A stretch of 18,701 nucleotides of DNA from CAZART01 sp964487555. Its GTDB lineage: Bacteria; Bacteroidota; Rhodothermia; Rhodothermales; VXPQ01. Made by a program: the position numbers and the translations under genes. Each line of letters begins with the position of its first letter. The stretch's first letter is position 1. The DNA lies in NCBI GenBank assembly GCA_964487555.1, contig CAZART010000102.1, positions 1 through 18,701 of the forward strand, written 5' to 3'. Of the stretch, positions 8,642 to 15,103 are shown piece after piece. The notes under the pieces are model-generated. The model was given only the letters and a program-made list of their open reading frames with translations, was not told where the DNA came from and made no database searches.

Positions 8642-8968
8642 TCAATCATCGAAACCGACGCCCTCCGCTTTGAGGAGTGCATCCTGCAGCTCGGAAAGGG
8701 AGTGGAACTCTTTGCGGCGCTGCGCGACCTCGATGCCGGATCGATATGTCGCCACGGCGTCCCGTGTGCGGCCGAGCGACTCGTAGAGCTTCCCGAGGTG
8801 ATAGTACGTGCCTACGTATTCGGGATCCTCCTCTATAAGCCCCTCAAAAAATTCGAGCGCTTTCTCGGGGCGGTTCTGCTTCAGGTACTCTCGAGCCAGA
8901 GCAAACCGGGTGAAGGAATCCATTGGATCCTCTTTGAGAAATTCGAGCAGCGCCTTCAATCGGTCCAT
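8642..8968 (-). CDS. Small cytoplasmic TPR protein
   Basis: Protein of 108 aa, made almost entirely of two to three TPR-like helical pairs: residues about 17-47 (DSFTRFALAREYLKQNRPEK...ALEFFEGL) and about 50-83 (PEYVGTYYHLGKLYESLGRT). A C-terminal helix follows. No signal peptide or membrane segment is seen, so it probably acts in the cytoplasm as an adaptor. The open frame extends further upstream to 9166, but that leader is Ala-rich and overlaps the glycine-rich 3' end of the TPM gene in another frame. The ATG at 8968, 22 bp after the TPM stop, is the sensible start. It is followed after 3 bp by the LysM/RlpA gene. The function is unknown. Confidence 0.8.
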   Translation of the reverse strand: MDRLKALLEFLKEDPMDSFTRFALAREYLKQNRPEKALEFFEGLIEEDPEYVGTYYHLGKLYESLGRTRDAVATYRSGIEVAQRRKEFHSLSELQDALLKAEGVGFDD

Positions 8969-8990
8969 GGTCGTGGATGTATGCGTGTCC

Positions 8991-9788
8991 CTACCAGCCT
9001 CCTCCTGCCCCGCCGCCGCCGAAGCTGCCGCCTCCGCCGCTAAAACCGCCGAATCCACCTCCCCCACCTCCAAAGCCGCCACCGAAACCGCCTGATCCGC
9101 CGCCCCATATGATGAGAGGCGGCCCGCCGCGACGGCGGCGATACCGTTTGCCTCCGTCACGGCCACTACCTCCTCCGTGTCTGGCAGCCGAGATCACGAA
9201 GTAGGCGAGAATCAAGAGGATAAAAATGTTGGCTGCGGGGACGCTACCGCCGTCGCGGTTTCCGGAAGAGGGTCGATCCGCCACGGCTTCGAACTCTCCC
9301 GCCGCGGCGGCCATCAACTGATCGGAGGCATCGGAAAGACCGGCGTAGAAATTTCCCTTTCTGAATTGGGGGACCAGCGTATTCCGGACTATGCGGCTGG
9401 CAATGGCGTCCGGAATCGCACCCTCCAGGCCGTAACCGGGCGCGATGAAGACCTCCCGGTCATCGCGCGAGACGAGGATCACGACGCCGTTGTCCTGTCC
9501 CTGTTGTCCGACGCCCCACGTTCGCCCGAGCTCCGTCGCATAATCCACAGGCGCGACGCCGTCCAGCGACTCAATCGTGACAATCACGATCTGCGTCGAT
9601 GTCGTGTCCTCGTAGGCGCGAAGCTTCTGCGTGAGCGCTTGCTCCTCGGACGTACTGAGGAGGTCGCCACGATCCACCACTCGCTCGCCACTCGGGGAAA
9701 GTACCGTTACTTGCTGAGCCGCGGCTCCGCACGTCCCCATCGCAGCAAGCACCCATGCCAAAAGCCAGAGCCGGCCGATGCGGCGCAT
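8991..9788 (-). CDS. TPM-domain protein with transmembrane segment and Gly-rich tail
   Basis: Exported, membrane-anchored protein of 265 aa. A signal peptide occupies about 1-24 (GAAAQ). A TPM domain (TLP18.3/Psb32/MOLO-1 type) spans about 36-165 with typical elements: TQIVIVTIESLDG, YATELGRTWGVGQQGQDNGVVIL, APGYGLEGAIPD. A membrane helix lies at about 187-201, then a basic patch KRYRRRR (214-220) and a tail of Gly-Gly-Phe/Ser repeats ending GGAGGGW. This architecture is common for TPM proteins found beside LemA. The proposed role is in envelope or respiratory-complex upkeep, but the molecular function is not settled. The frame is open to 10055, but the extra residues are Arg-rich and overlap lemA. 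The ATG at 9788 gives a proper signal peptide; an ATG at 9827 is the alternative. It follows lemA by 79 bp. Confidence 0.87.
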   Translation of the reverse strand: MRRIGRLWLLAWVLAAMGTCGAAAQQVTVLSPSGERVVDRGDLLSTSEEQALTQKLRAYEDTTSTQIVIVTIESLDGVAPVDYATELGRTWGVGQQGQDNGVVILVSRDDREVFIAPGYGLEGAIPDAIASRIVRNTLVPQFRKGNFYAGLSDASDQLMAAAAGEFEAVADRPSSGNRDGGSVPAANIFILLILAYFVISAARHGGGSGRDGGKRYRRRRGGPPLIIWGGGSGGFGGGFGGGGGGFGGFSGGGGSFGGGGAGGGW

Positions 9789-9867
9789 GGCGGGGGAACG
9801 TTTATGTGCTAAAACGAAGGGTGACATTCCTAGGTGGATCGGTGGCGCAATAATCGGGCGTCGGCGG

Positions 9868-10470
9868 TTATGAGCTAAAATCCACCTCCGGTACCGTTTC
9901 GGCACCCTCATCCGCCTCGAAAGGTGTCCGGCGACCAAATCCAAAAATCCCCGCGAAGATATTTGCCGGGAAACGGCGCACCTGCGTGTTGTACTGTTGA
10001 ACGGACTGATTGTAATCGCGCCGGGCGACGTTGATTCGGTTTTCCGTGCCTTCAAGCTGGGCCTGCAAGTCGCGGAACGACTCCGTCGCGCGGAGCTGCG
10101 GATAGTTTTCCGAGACCGCCAGAAGTCGACTCAAGGCGCCGCTCAGCTGCGACTGAGCTTCCTGGAAGGCGCGCACCTTGGCCGGATCGCTCAGATCGTC
10201 TACCGTCAGATTGATGGATGTCGCCCGCGAACGAGCTTCCGTAACGGATTCGAGGGTTTCCTGTTCAAAATCGGCCGCTCCTCTGACCGTGCTCACCAGA
10301 TTTGGAATGAGATCGGATCGACGCTGATACTGTGTCTCGACGTCCGCCCAGGACTGTTCGACCCGCTCTTCCGAGGAGACCAAGGAGTTATACGTGTTGC
10401 ATCCTGCGCATCCGGCAAAAAGAACGAGCAGGACGACGACGAGGATGGCGATGGTTCCTTTGCTGCGCAT
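9868..10470 (-). CDS. lemA: LemA family protein
   Basis: Protein of 200 aa, the usual LemA length. An N-terminal hydrophobic segment (about 6-20) is followed by Cys (LFAGC, C21), which may be a lipobox or simply the end of a signal anchor. The hallmark helical region follows: NTYNSLVSSEERVEQSWADV (25-44) and YQRRSDLIPNLVSTVRG (48-64), then a long helical hairpin and a C-terminal PANIFAGIFGFGRR segment typical of the family. The start is ATG without an evident Shine-Dalgarno. It heads the minus-strand envelope cluster. The pairing with TPM and (five genes on) htpX is a recurrent genomic association, but LemA's biochemical role remains unclear. Confidence 0.93.
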   Translation of the reverse strand: MRSKGTIAILVVVLLVLFAGCAGCNTYNSLVSSEERVEQSWADVETQYQRRSDLIPNLVSTVRGAADFEQETLESVTEARSRATSINLTVDDLSDPAKVRAFQEAQSQLSGALSRLLAVSENYPQLRATESFRDLQAQLEGTENRINVARRDYNQSVQQYNTQVRRFPANIFAGIFGFGRRTPFEADEGAETVPEVDFSS

Positions 10471-10530
10471 TATCGGTCGGTGGTTGTTTTCAAGGATGAG
10501 GTTCGCACCTCTCTAACAGTTGATGCTAGA

Positions 10531-10560
10531 CGAATATAACGAAGGCTCGACGCAATTAAG
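10531..10560 (-). promoter_or_regulatory. Possible promoter of the lemA cluster
   Basis: On the minus strand TATATTCG (10538-10531), about 60 bp before the lemA ATG, is one mismatch from the Bacteroidota -7 element TAnnTTTG. A TTG lies upstream within AATTGCG, but the spacing (about 14) is shorter than the usual 19 or so. It falls in the only gap between the DUF4252 lipoprotein gene and lemA, where a promoter for the cluster would be expected. Weak support. Confidence 0.22.
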
Positions 10561-10594
10561 CGCCGAGCCCGTGTACGAGGTTGAACGCAAATTG

Positions 10595-11146
10595 TTATCG
10601 CACGGCGCCGTCGCTTACGAGCCGATTCAGATCGACGTGATCCTTCATGATACGTGCGAGAAGCCGGTTGAGATTGCCGCGCACGCGAGCAATCGCCAGA
10701 TCCTCGTCGTCAAGTACCACGATGTACAGGTCGCGGACCGTCTTACCACCCTCTCGGTAGAGGACCCAGACACGGGATTTGTCGTCCCGCGTCTTGACGG
10801 CCGTCGTCCACTCCTCCTCGAAATGGAGTTTGTCTGCGTCGAACGCGTCGAGCGCCGCCCGATTTTCACTCCTGAATACCCCGATCTTCACCCGCGAGAC
10901 GTCGCGCATGTACTCGGTGGCCATTTCCATTTCCTTCTCCGGCACCATTCCGCTGAGCCACCGCAACGTGCGCAGCGAGAGCGGTCCGAAGTTCACCACG
11001 ATCTGCCGCTCGAGTTGTAGATCGGGATAGGCCCGCTCGATGTCGCGGCGGGTATCCGAGATTTCGCGGGAGAAGAAGCATCCCGTGAGGGGGACGGTAA
11101 GCAGCGAGACGACTGCAGCTACCAAAAAGGTCGACTGAAAGCGCAT
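10595..11146 (-). CDS. DUF4252-like lipoprotein (second DUF4252 copy)
   Basis: Predicted lipoprotein of 183 aa: signal peptide with lipobox PLTG|C (C23). The rest is an alpha/beta domain alignable with the neighbouring 189-aa DUF4252 protein. The region TRDDKSRVWVLYREGGKTVRDL...YIVVLDDEDLAIARVRGNLN lines up with VRENEERVNVYLKSDGKTIA...MVLDPSDDDGAIFVNIVGDID in the paralogue. The longest frame starts at 11422, but its leader is Arg-rich and antisense-like. The ATG at 11146 gives a clean lipoprotein signal. It lies 50 bp after the paralogue, as the last gene of the sigma operon. DUF4252 proteins have no established function; in Bacteroidota they commonly accompany ECF sigma/anti-sigma pairs. Confidence 0.78.
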   Translation of the reverse strand: MRFQSTFLVAAVVSLLTVPLTGCFFSREISDTRRDIERAYPDLQLERQIVVNFGPLSLRTLRWLSGMVPEKEMEMATEYMRDVSRVKIGVFRSENRAALDAFDADKLHFEEEWTTAVKTRDDKSRVWVLYREGGKTVRDLYIVVLDDEDLAIARVRGNLNRLLARIMKDHVDLNRLVSDGAVR

Positions 11147-11196
11147 GGGAGGATGTCGTTTCGATGGTAAGGGAGCCGCTGTGGCCGGGAGTGCCG

Positions 11197-11766
11197 TCAG
11201 TTCGAGCCGCGAATGTCCGACAGCGGATCGATGTTGAACTTCTGGCCGATTCGGCCGATCTGCTGCGGATCGATGTCGCCGACGATATTTACGAAAATGG
11301 CGCCATCGTCGTCCGATGGATCGAGTACCATCACCACGAGGCCTGCGATCGTTTTTCCGTCCGACTTCAAATAGACGTTCACGCGCTCCTCGTTCTCCCG
11401 CACCCGTACGACGGTCTCCCACCCCTGTCCTTCCAGGCGTTTGGCGAGCTGACTGGTGCGACGATCGATGTCCTCAAACATGGCGGGCTTGAGCGGATAG
11501 CCGCGCACTTCGATCGCCTTCAGCTTGCTGAGAATGCTGGTTAGCTCCGGATCCTCTTCCGCCTTCGAGGCCTCCGTGATCAGACTGAGAAGGGCACCCT
11601 TGATGTTCACTTCCAGCCAGGGCTCCGTGTCGAACCAATCCTCTATGGAGGTCAGGTCCAGATACCCTGGATCCTCTCGAAGGTCGACCTGCGCACGGGC
11701 CGCCTGGGGACGCGCTGCAGCGAGAAGCAAGGCCGCGGCTATAAGGCAGAATAGGTAGCGTTTCAT
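11197..11766 (-). CDS. DUF4252 domain-containing exported protein
   Basis: Exported protein of 189 aa. The signal peptide is about 1-25 (QAARA|Q), and no Cys at the cleavage site means a soluble periplasmic form, unlike its lipoprotein neighbour. The DUF4252 domain covers about 45-185, with the typical C-terminal block VNIVGDIDPQQIGRIGQKF (159-177). The start is the ATG at 11766, supported by AGGA six bases upstream; longer frames to 11931 run into the anti-sigma gene. It is the third gene of the operon, 26 bp after the anti-sigma gene. The function is unknown; co-expression with the sigma factor suggests a periplasmic target or accessory of the same stress circuit. Confidence 0.88.
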   Translation of the reverse strand: MKRYLFCLIAAALLLAAARPQAARAQVDLREDPGYLDLTSIEDWFDTEPWLEVNIKGALLSLITEASKAEEDPELTSILSKLKAIEVRGYPLKPAMFEDIDRRTSQLAKRLEGQGWETVVRVRENEERVNVYLKSDGKTIAGLVVMVLDPSDDDGAIFVNIVGDIDPQQIGRIGQKFNIDPLSDIRGSN

Positions 11767-11792
11767 GATATATCCTGAAGTTTGGAGGATTG

Positions 11793-12371
11793 CTATTGGA
11801 TATCGGAATGGTCGTCGAATGCATCGCTGAGTGCGCGGTTGACCGGCTGCACGACGTGTTGATGCAGCACGTCGTCCCGAATGGTCGTCGCCGTTCGACG
11901 TCCCACGTTTGAGAGGTACGCGAGCGCCCATTTGGCATCATTCAATCCCTGCTCGATCTCCTGCGGTGTTGCCTCGTCTGAAGCGACCGTCTGAATCGGA
12001 GGCTCGCCGGCCGGAGGTCGAGCGACCAGAGCACCCGCGACAACCACGCCGACGAATACGCCGACGATGAGCGCGGGCCGCATGATCGTGCCCCAGCTCG
12101 AGGTCGCGGCATTGCGCAGCCTCGGAACGATGCTACGCCGTGCATCAGCTCTCGCCGTCGATAAGACGGCTCTCGTTACGTCCGGCGGGCAGACCGGCTT
12201 CGGCAAATCGTCAAGACGCTGCCGCACCATCTGCGCGAAGCGAAGCTCACGTCCTGCATCCTCATCAACGTCGGCGAATGCTTCAAACCTTCGGGCGTCA
12301 TTCACGGGAAGCTCCCCGTCGAGGTACGCCTCGAGGCACTCGTCAAACTGATCTCTGTCAAACATGGTCAT
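11793..12371 (-). CDS. Membrane-spanning anti-sigma factor
   Basis: Protein of 192 aa with a cytoplasmic helical N-terminal domain (about 1-90), one membrane segment (about 98-117, MRPALIVGVFVGVVVAGALV) and a short extracytoplasmic tail (about 118-192). The N-terminus (DQFDECLEAYLDGELPVNDA) resembles the zf-HC2/anti-sigma fold but has no HxxxCxxC zinc motif, so it would be a non-zinc version. The start ATG at 12371 is preceded by GAGGTG at seven bases, a strong ribosome site. The TTG two codons earlier is not needed; an ATG at 12365 is an alternative. The gene overlaps the sigma stop codon by 14 nt, so the two are translationally coupled, as expected for a sigma/anti-sigma pair. Likely it tethers the sigma factor until a periplasmic signal releases it. 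Confidence 0.85.
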   Translation of the reverse strand: MTMFDRDQFDECLEAYLDGELPVNDARRFEAFADVDEDAGRELRFAQMVRQRLDDLPKPVCPPDVTRAVLSTARADARRSIVPRLRNAATSSWGTIMRPALIVGVFVGVVVAGALVARPPAGEPPIQTVASDEATPQEIEQGLNDAKWALAYLSNVGRRTATTIRDDVLHQHVVQPVNRALSDAFDDHSDIQ

Positions 12372-12873
12372 CTTCAAACACCTCTGATAGTTGCTCTCGC
12401 AACATCTTCCGTCCCCGGTGGATGTACACCTTTACCGTATTCAGCGGCATGTCCATCGCGCCGCTGATCTCCTCGTATTTCATATTCTGGATCTCTCTCA
12501 GAATGACTACGCTGCGGTACGGCTCGGGAAGCTGCTCAATCGCCGCCTCGAGCGTGCGCACGTTCTCGGCGTCCATCAGATGATCGGCCGGCGATCCGCA
12601 GACGTCCTCCGCCCACGCGTCGACGTCTTGACCGTTCACTTCGTACGTATGCCTGCGGCCACGCGTGTGATCGATGCAAGCGTTTCGCGTAACTCGCATC
12701 AACCACGGGAGAAGCCGTGTCGTATCGACGTCCCCGCGATGATGCCATAGACGGATCAGCACGTCCTGTGTAATGTCTTTCGCATCCTCGCGATTGCCGA
12801 GAAAGTAGCAGGCGAATCCGAAGATCCGATCCTGGTACCGATGGACGTAACGTTCAAATTCGAGAAGGTGCAC
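12358..12873 (-). CDS. ECF RNA polymerase sigma factor
   Basis: Protein of 171 aa. Sigma region 2 spans about 5-72 (FERYVHRYQDRIFGFACYFL, then DITQDVLIRLWHH, which binds core and the -10 region). Region 4 spans about 105-162 (LPEPYRSVVILREIQNMKYE and a helix-turn-helix ending LNTVKVYIHRGRKML, which reads the -35 region). No other sigma regions are present, so it is an ECF (group IV) factor. The start is a GTG; an in-frame TGA lies 24 nt upstream and no other start intervenes, so the GTG is forced. Its stop overlaps the anti-sigma gene. Two tandem ECF-like promoter sites upstream suggest positive autoregulation. Confidence 0.93.
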   Translation of the reverse strand: MHLLEFERYVHRYQDRIFGFACYFLGNREDAKDITQDVLIRLWHHRGDVDTTRLLPWLMRVTRNACIDHTRGRRHTYEVNGQDVDAWAEDVCGSPADHLMDAENVRTLEAAIEQLPEPYRSVVILREIQNMKYEEISGAMDMPLNTVKVYIHRGRKMLREQLSEVFEDDHV

Positions 12874-12937
12874 GGGCTGCTTTTCGTCTCCGTCTCACTT
12901 GCGATGATTGCCGTGTATCGACCGTCACCAGAAGCAA

Positions 12938-12963
12938 GACGAACGCCTCCGGAGAATTGTTAC
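12938..12963 (-). promoter_or_regulatory. ECF-type promoter, proximal copy, for the sigma operon
   Basis: On the minus strand GTAAC (12963-12959), 17 bp, then CGTC (12941-12938). This has the AAC / CGTC form and spacing typical of many ECF promoters. It lies 65 bp before the sigma GTG, giving a leader of roughly 55-60 nt. Presence at the sigma gene's own operon suggests autoregulation; recognition by this sigma factor is inferred. Confidence 0.65.
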
Positions 12964-12972
12964 AAGGTCGGT

Positions 12973-12998
12973 GACGCGGCACCTTATTTGCACGTTAC
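12973..12998 (-). promoter_or_regulatory. ECF-type promoter, distal copy, for the sigma operon
   Basis: A second GTAAC (12998-12994), 17-bp spacer and CGTC (12976-12973) with exactly the same geometry as the proximal site, displaced by 35 bp. The spacers themselves are unrelated, so the shared parts are just the two recognition elements, which argues against a simple sequence duplication. Confidence 0.55.
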
Positions 12999-13042
12999 TG
13001 GGTAGGGCGTAAGGATTTCCTCCGCTGAGACCGGCACTTTTG

Positions 13043-13059
13043 TTACGTCGCGAACGTAA
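13043..13059. promoter_or_regulatory. Inverted repeat TTACGT-n5-ACGTAA (operator-like)
   Basis: A perfect 6-bp inverted repeat with a 5-nt centre, located mid-way in the divergent region. The size and symmetry fit a dimeric regulator site. No regulator gene of that kind is in the window. Confidence 0.35.
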
Positions 13060-13116
13060 AGCGATTCAGCCGGGCGATAGGGACCCTGCGTCCTTCGCGC
13101 TCCGTTCCGTTCGATT

Positions 13117-13148
13117 TGCGGAAATTCACCGCACAAAGGTGTGCGGAA
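13117..13148. promoter_or_regulatory. Hairpin/operator cluster upstream of the S41 protease gene
   Basis: CCGCACA (13129-13135) and TGTGCGG (13140-13146) form a perfect 7-bp inverted repeat with a 4-nt loop. A further TGCGGAA at 13117-13123 repeats the TGCGGAA at 13142-13148, giving three half-sites in 32 bp. The group ends 40 bp before the ATG of the S41 gene, so it could be a repressor/activator site or a 5' UTR stem-loop. Confidence 0.4.
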
Positions 13149-13187
13149 TTGCATTGAGCAACTGTAGAAGCCGGTAATCAACCGATT

Positions 13188-14873
13188 ATGAGATCAAAGA
13201 CGTTCTATATCGTCCCTGGCGTTGTTCTCCTTCTTGTGGGGGCACTCTTGGGTATGACCCTCGAGTCATCCCTTAAAGACGACACCATCAGCAACCTGCG
13301 TAAGCTCGAGGACGCGTTCGTAATTATCAGCAAGCGCTATGTAGAGGAGGTCGACTCCCAGGCGATGGCCGAGAAGGCGATCCAGGGCATGCTGAAAAAC
13401 CTGGATCCACACTCCACCTATATCAGTGCGGCCGACGCGAAGGACGTCCAGGAGGGTTATCAGGGTTCGTTCGGCGGCATCGGCATCTGGTTCGAAATTC
13501 CACGCAACGACGACGACCACAGCGATGATACGGTACGGGTGGTGTCCACGATAAGCGACGGGCCGAGTGAGGAAGCCGGGATCATGGCCGGTGACCGGAT
13601 CATTGAGATTAACGATTCCACCGCGATCGGACTCTCGAATTCGGACGTTACGAAGCGCTTGAAAGGCACGATCGGCACGGAGGTACGCCTCGGCGTAAAA
13701 CGACGGGGCGCTCGGCAGCCTCTGGACTTCACATTGACGCGCGATCGGATTCCGCTCTTCACCGTCGATGCGTCTTATATGGCCGATCCCGAGACGGGCT
13801 ATATCCGCATCAGCCGATTCTCGATGGAAACGTACGACGAGTTCATGGAGCACGTCCGCAACCTCGAAACGGACGGTATGGACCGGCTCATCCTGGATTT
13901 GCGTTCGAATCCGGGCGGCATCATGGAAGCGGCCGTGCAGATCGTCGACGAAATCGTGCCGGGCGACAACATGGTGGTCTACACGAAGGGCCGCAATAAC
14001 GACGCCACGAGCACCTATCGCACACGCCGGCGCGGCGCGCTCGAAGATAAGCCGATTATCGTCCTTGTGAATGAGTATTCGGCCTCGGCCAGTGAAATCA
14101 TCGCCGGTGCCCTCCAGGATCACGATCGCGCGCTCATCGTGGGGCAGCGGACCTTCGGCAAGGGACTCGTGCAGCACCAGTTCCCGCTTCCTGACGGATC
14201 ATTCCTTCAGATGACGGTGGCCCGGTACTACACGCCGGCAGGCCGGCTCATCCAGACGCCGTATGAAGACGGCGATCAGAAGAACTACTACGAGCACAAA
14301 TTCTCGAATTACGACGACGCGATCTTTAATCCGAGCAAGTATATGGAGGGTATTCCGGATTCACTCCGCTACAAAACGTCACACGGACGGGACGTCTTCG
14401 GCGGCGGCGGAATTCTTCCGGATTATATCGTGAAGCCGGACACGACGCCCGTCGTCCGCGCCGTTCTCGGCAACGGCCTCGACGTCCGATTCGTGCGGCA
14501 GTGGTTCATCGAGCACGAGGGCGAGCTGCGGGATACCTGGGGCGACCGGCAGGACGCCTTCGCCGAGGGCTTCACCATCTCCGAAGACGTGTGGGAGGAA
14601 TTCTGGGCGTTCTCTGCCGAAAGCGGTGTCAAAATGACGACGGATGCATCGGAGGTGGATCATTCGGAAGGCATCTTTGCACGGGAGACCGTGGAGGAGC
14701 GTCGCCGTGAGATAGAGACGTACCTTCGGGCGCGGCTTGCGCAGGAGCTCTTCGGCAATCGCGCGTGGTACACGATCTATAAGGAGATCGACCCGGAGAT
14801 GCGCGAATCGATGAAGCTGTGGAATCGAGCGAATACGCTAGCCGCCTACTATACGTCGGAGAGGACGCGGTAA
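13188..14873 (+). CDS. S41-family C-terminal processing peptidase (CtpA type)
   Basis: Membrane-anchored periplasmic serine protease of 561 aa. The N-terminal anchor is about 7-23. A helical segment containing NLDPHSTYIS (71-80) is followed by a PDZ domain of about 85-165 (GSFGGIGIWFE, then GIMAGDRIIEIND). The S41 core spans about 185-360: the DLRSNPGG motif (237-244), the catalytic serine S302 in SASASEIIAG and the catalytic lysine K325 in RTFGKGLVQ. This is the Ser/Lys dyad of Ctp proteases, which clip C-termini of envelope proteins. The C-terminal 200 residues are a helical extension seen in longer Bacteroidota homologues. The start is ATG; no Shine-Dalgarno is visible, which is common in this group. 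It is transcribed away from the sigma operon and ends in two terminators. A site-1-like role toward the anti-sigma factor is conceivable but unsupported. Confidence 0.92.
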   Translation: MRSKTFYIVPGVVLLLVGALLGMTLESSLKDDTISNLRKLEDAFVIISKRYVEEVDSQAMAEKAIQGMLKNLDPHSTYISAADAKDVQEGYQGSFGGIGIWFEIPRNDDDHSDDTVRVVSTISDGPSEEAGIMAGDRIIEINDSTAIGLSNSDVTKRLKGTIGTEVRLGVKRRGARQPLDFTLTRDRIPLFTVDASYMADPETGYIRISRFSMETYDEFMEHVRNLETDGMDRLILDLRSNPGGIMEAAVQIVDEIVPGDNMVVYTKGRNNDATSTYRTRRRGALEDKPIIVLVNEYSASASEIIAGALQDHDRALIVGQRTFGKGLVQHQFPLPDGSFLQMTVARYYTPAGRLIQTPYEDGDQKNYYEHKFSNYDDAIFNPSKYMEGIPDSLRYKTSHGRDVFGGGGILPDYIVKPDTTPVVRAVLGNGLDVRFVRQWFIEHEGELRDTWGDRQDAFAEGFTISEDVWEEFWAFSAESGVKMTTDASEVDHSEGIFARETVEERRREIETYLRARLAQELFGNRAWYTIYKEIDPEMRESMKLWNRANTLAAYYTSERTR

Positions 14874-14898
14874 GCCGTCCATCGGCGAGGTTATCGTC

Positions 14899-14936
14899 AA
14901 AAGCCGCTCGGTTCTCTGGAGCCGGGCGGCTTCTTT
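14899..14936 (+). terminator. Intrinsic terminator 1 after the S41 gene
   Basis: AAAAGCCGCTCGG, a loop, then CCGGGCGGCTTCTTT: a 9-bp GC-rich stem with one G-U-type pair, flanked by A-rich and T-rich sides. It starts 26 bp after the stop codon. Confidence 0.75.
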
Positions 14937-14940
14937 GTGC

Positions 14941-14981
14941 GCGCCGGGCGTACTTCTAAGCGCCCGTCGGGCGGCGTTTTT
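14941..14981 (+). terminator. Intrinsic terminator 2 after the S41 gene
   Basis: A GC-rich palindromic stretch (GCGCCGGGCG, then CGCCCGTCGGGCGGCG) runs directly into TTTTT at 14977-14981. It follows terminator 1 at once, so the S41 transcript meets two back-to-back terminators before the M1 gene. Confidence 0.65.
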
Positions 14982-15050
14982 GGACGTGCGCCTGGCGGGG
15001 AAACCACGTAACCTTCTATTCACGGCCGAACCGGCTTTCTTTCCTGCCCG

Positions 15051-15082
15051 TTTTGATCGAGAACTCGTTCCCATCGAATTTG
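15051..15082 (+). promoter_or_regulatory. Possible Bacteroidota-type promoter for the M1 gene
   Basis: TTTTG (15051-15055), 19 bp, then CGAATTTG (15075-15082), against the known -33 TTTG / -7 TAnnTTTG pattern. The -7 element has two mismatches in its TA. Its position, 21 bp before the ATG and after the two terminators, is suitable. Weak to moderate support. Confidence 0.28.
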
Positions 15083-15103
15083 TCGAATAAGCCCGCTCCG
15101 TCG

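Larger units (their letters stand above)
12874..13187. promoter_or_regulatory. Divergent 314-bp regulatory region between the sigma operon and the S41 protease gene
   Basis: No credible gene is seen; a 65-codon TTG-initiated frame on the minus strand (12984-13181) only overlaps the regulatory elements. Contents from left to right: two GTAAC-N17-CGTC sites facing the sigma gene, a third GTAAC on the minus strand (13046-13042) with no matching -10, a 6-bp inverted repeat TTACGT-n5-ACGTAA, and a hairpin or operator CCGCACA-n4-TGTGCGG close to the S41 start. Confidence 0.75.

Noticed and set aside
12984..13181. 65-codon minus-strand frame in the divergent intergenic region
   Set aside because: It starts with TTG, covers the inverted repeats and a promoter element, and has no domain or ribosome site.
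13266..14177. 303-codon frame antisense to the S41 gene
   Set aside because: A shadow of a high-GC coding sequence: His/Arg-rich composition, no domain, and the sense strand carries a complete protease with all motifs.
15006..15031. GTAAC upstream of the M1 gene as a further ECF site
   Set aside because: The base pattern 17 bp downstream is ACCG, not CGTC, so the pair is incomplete.
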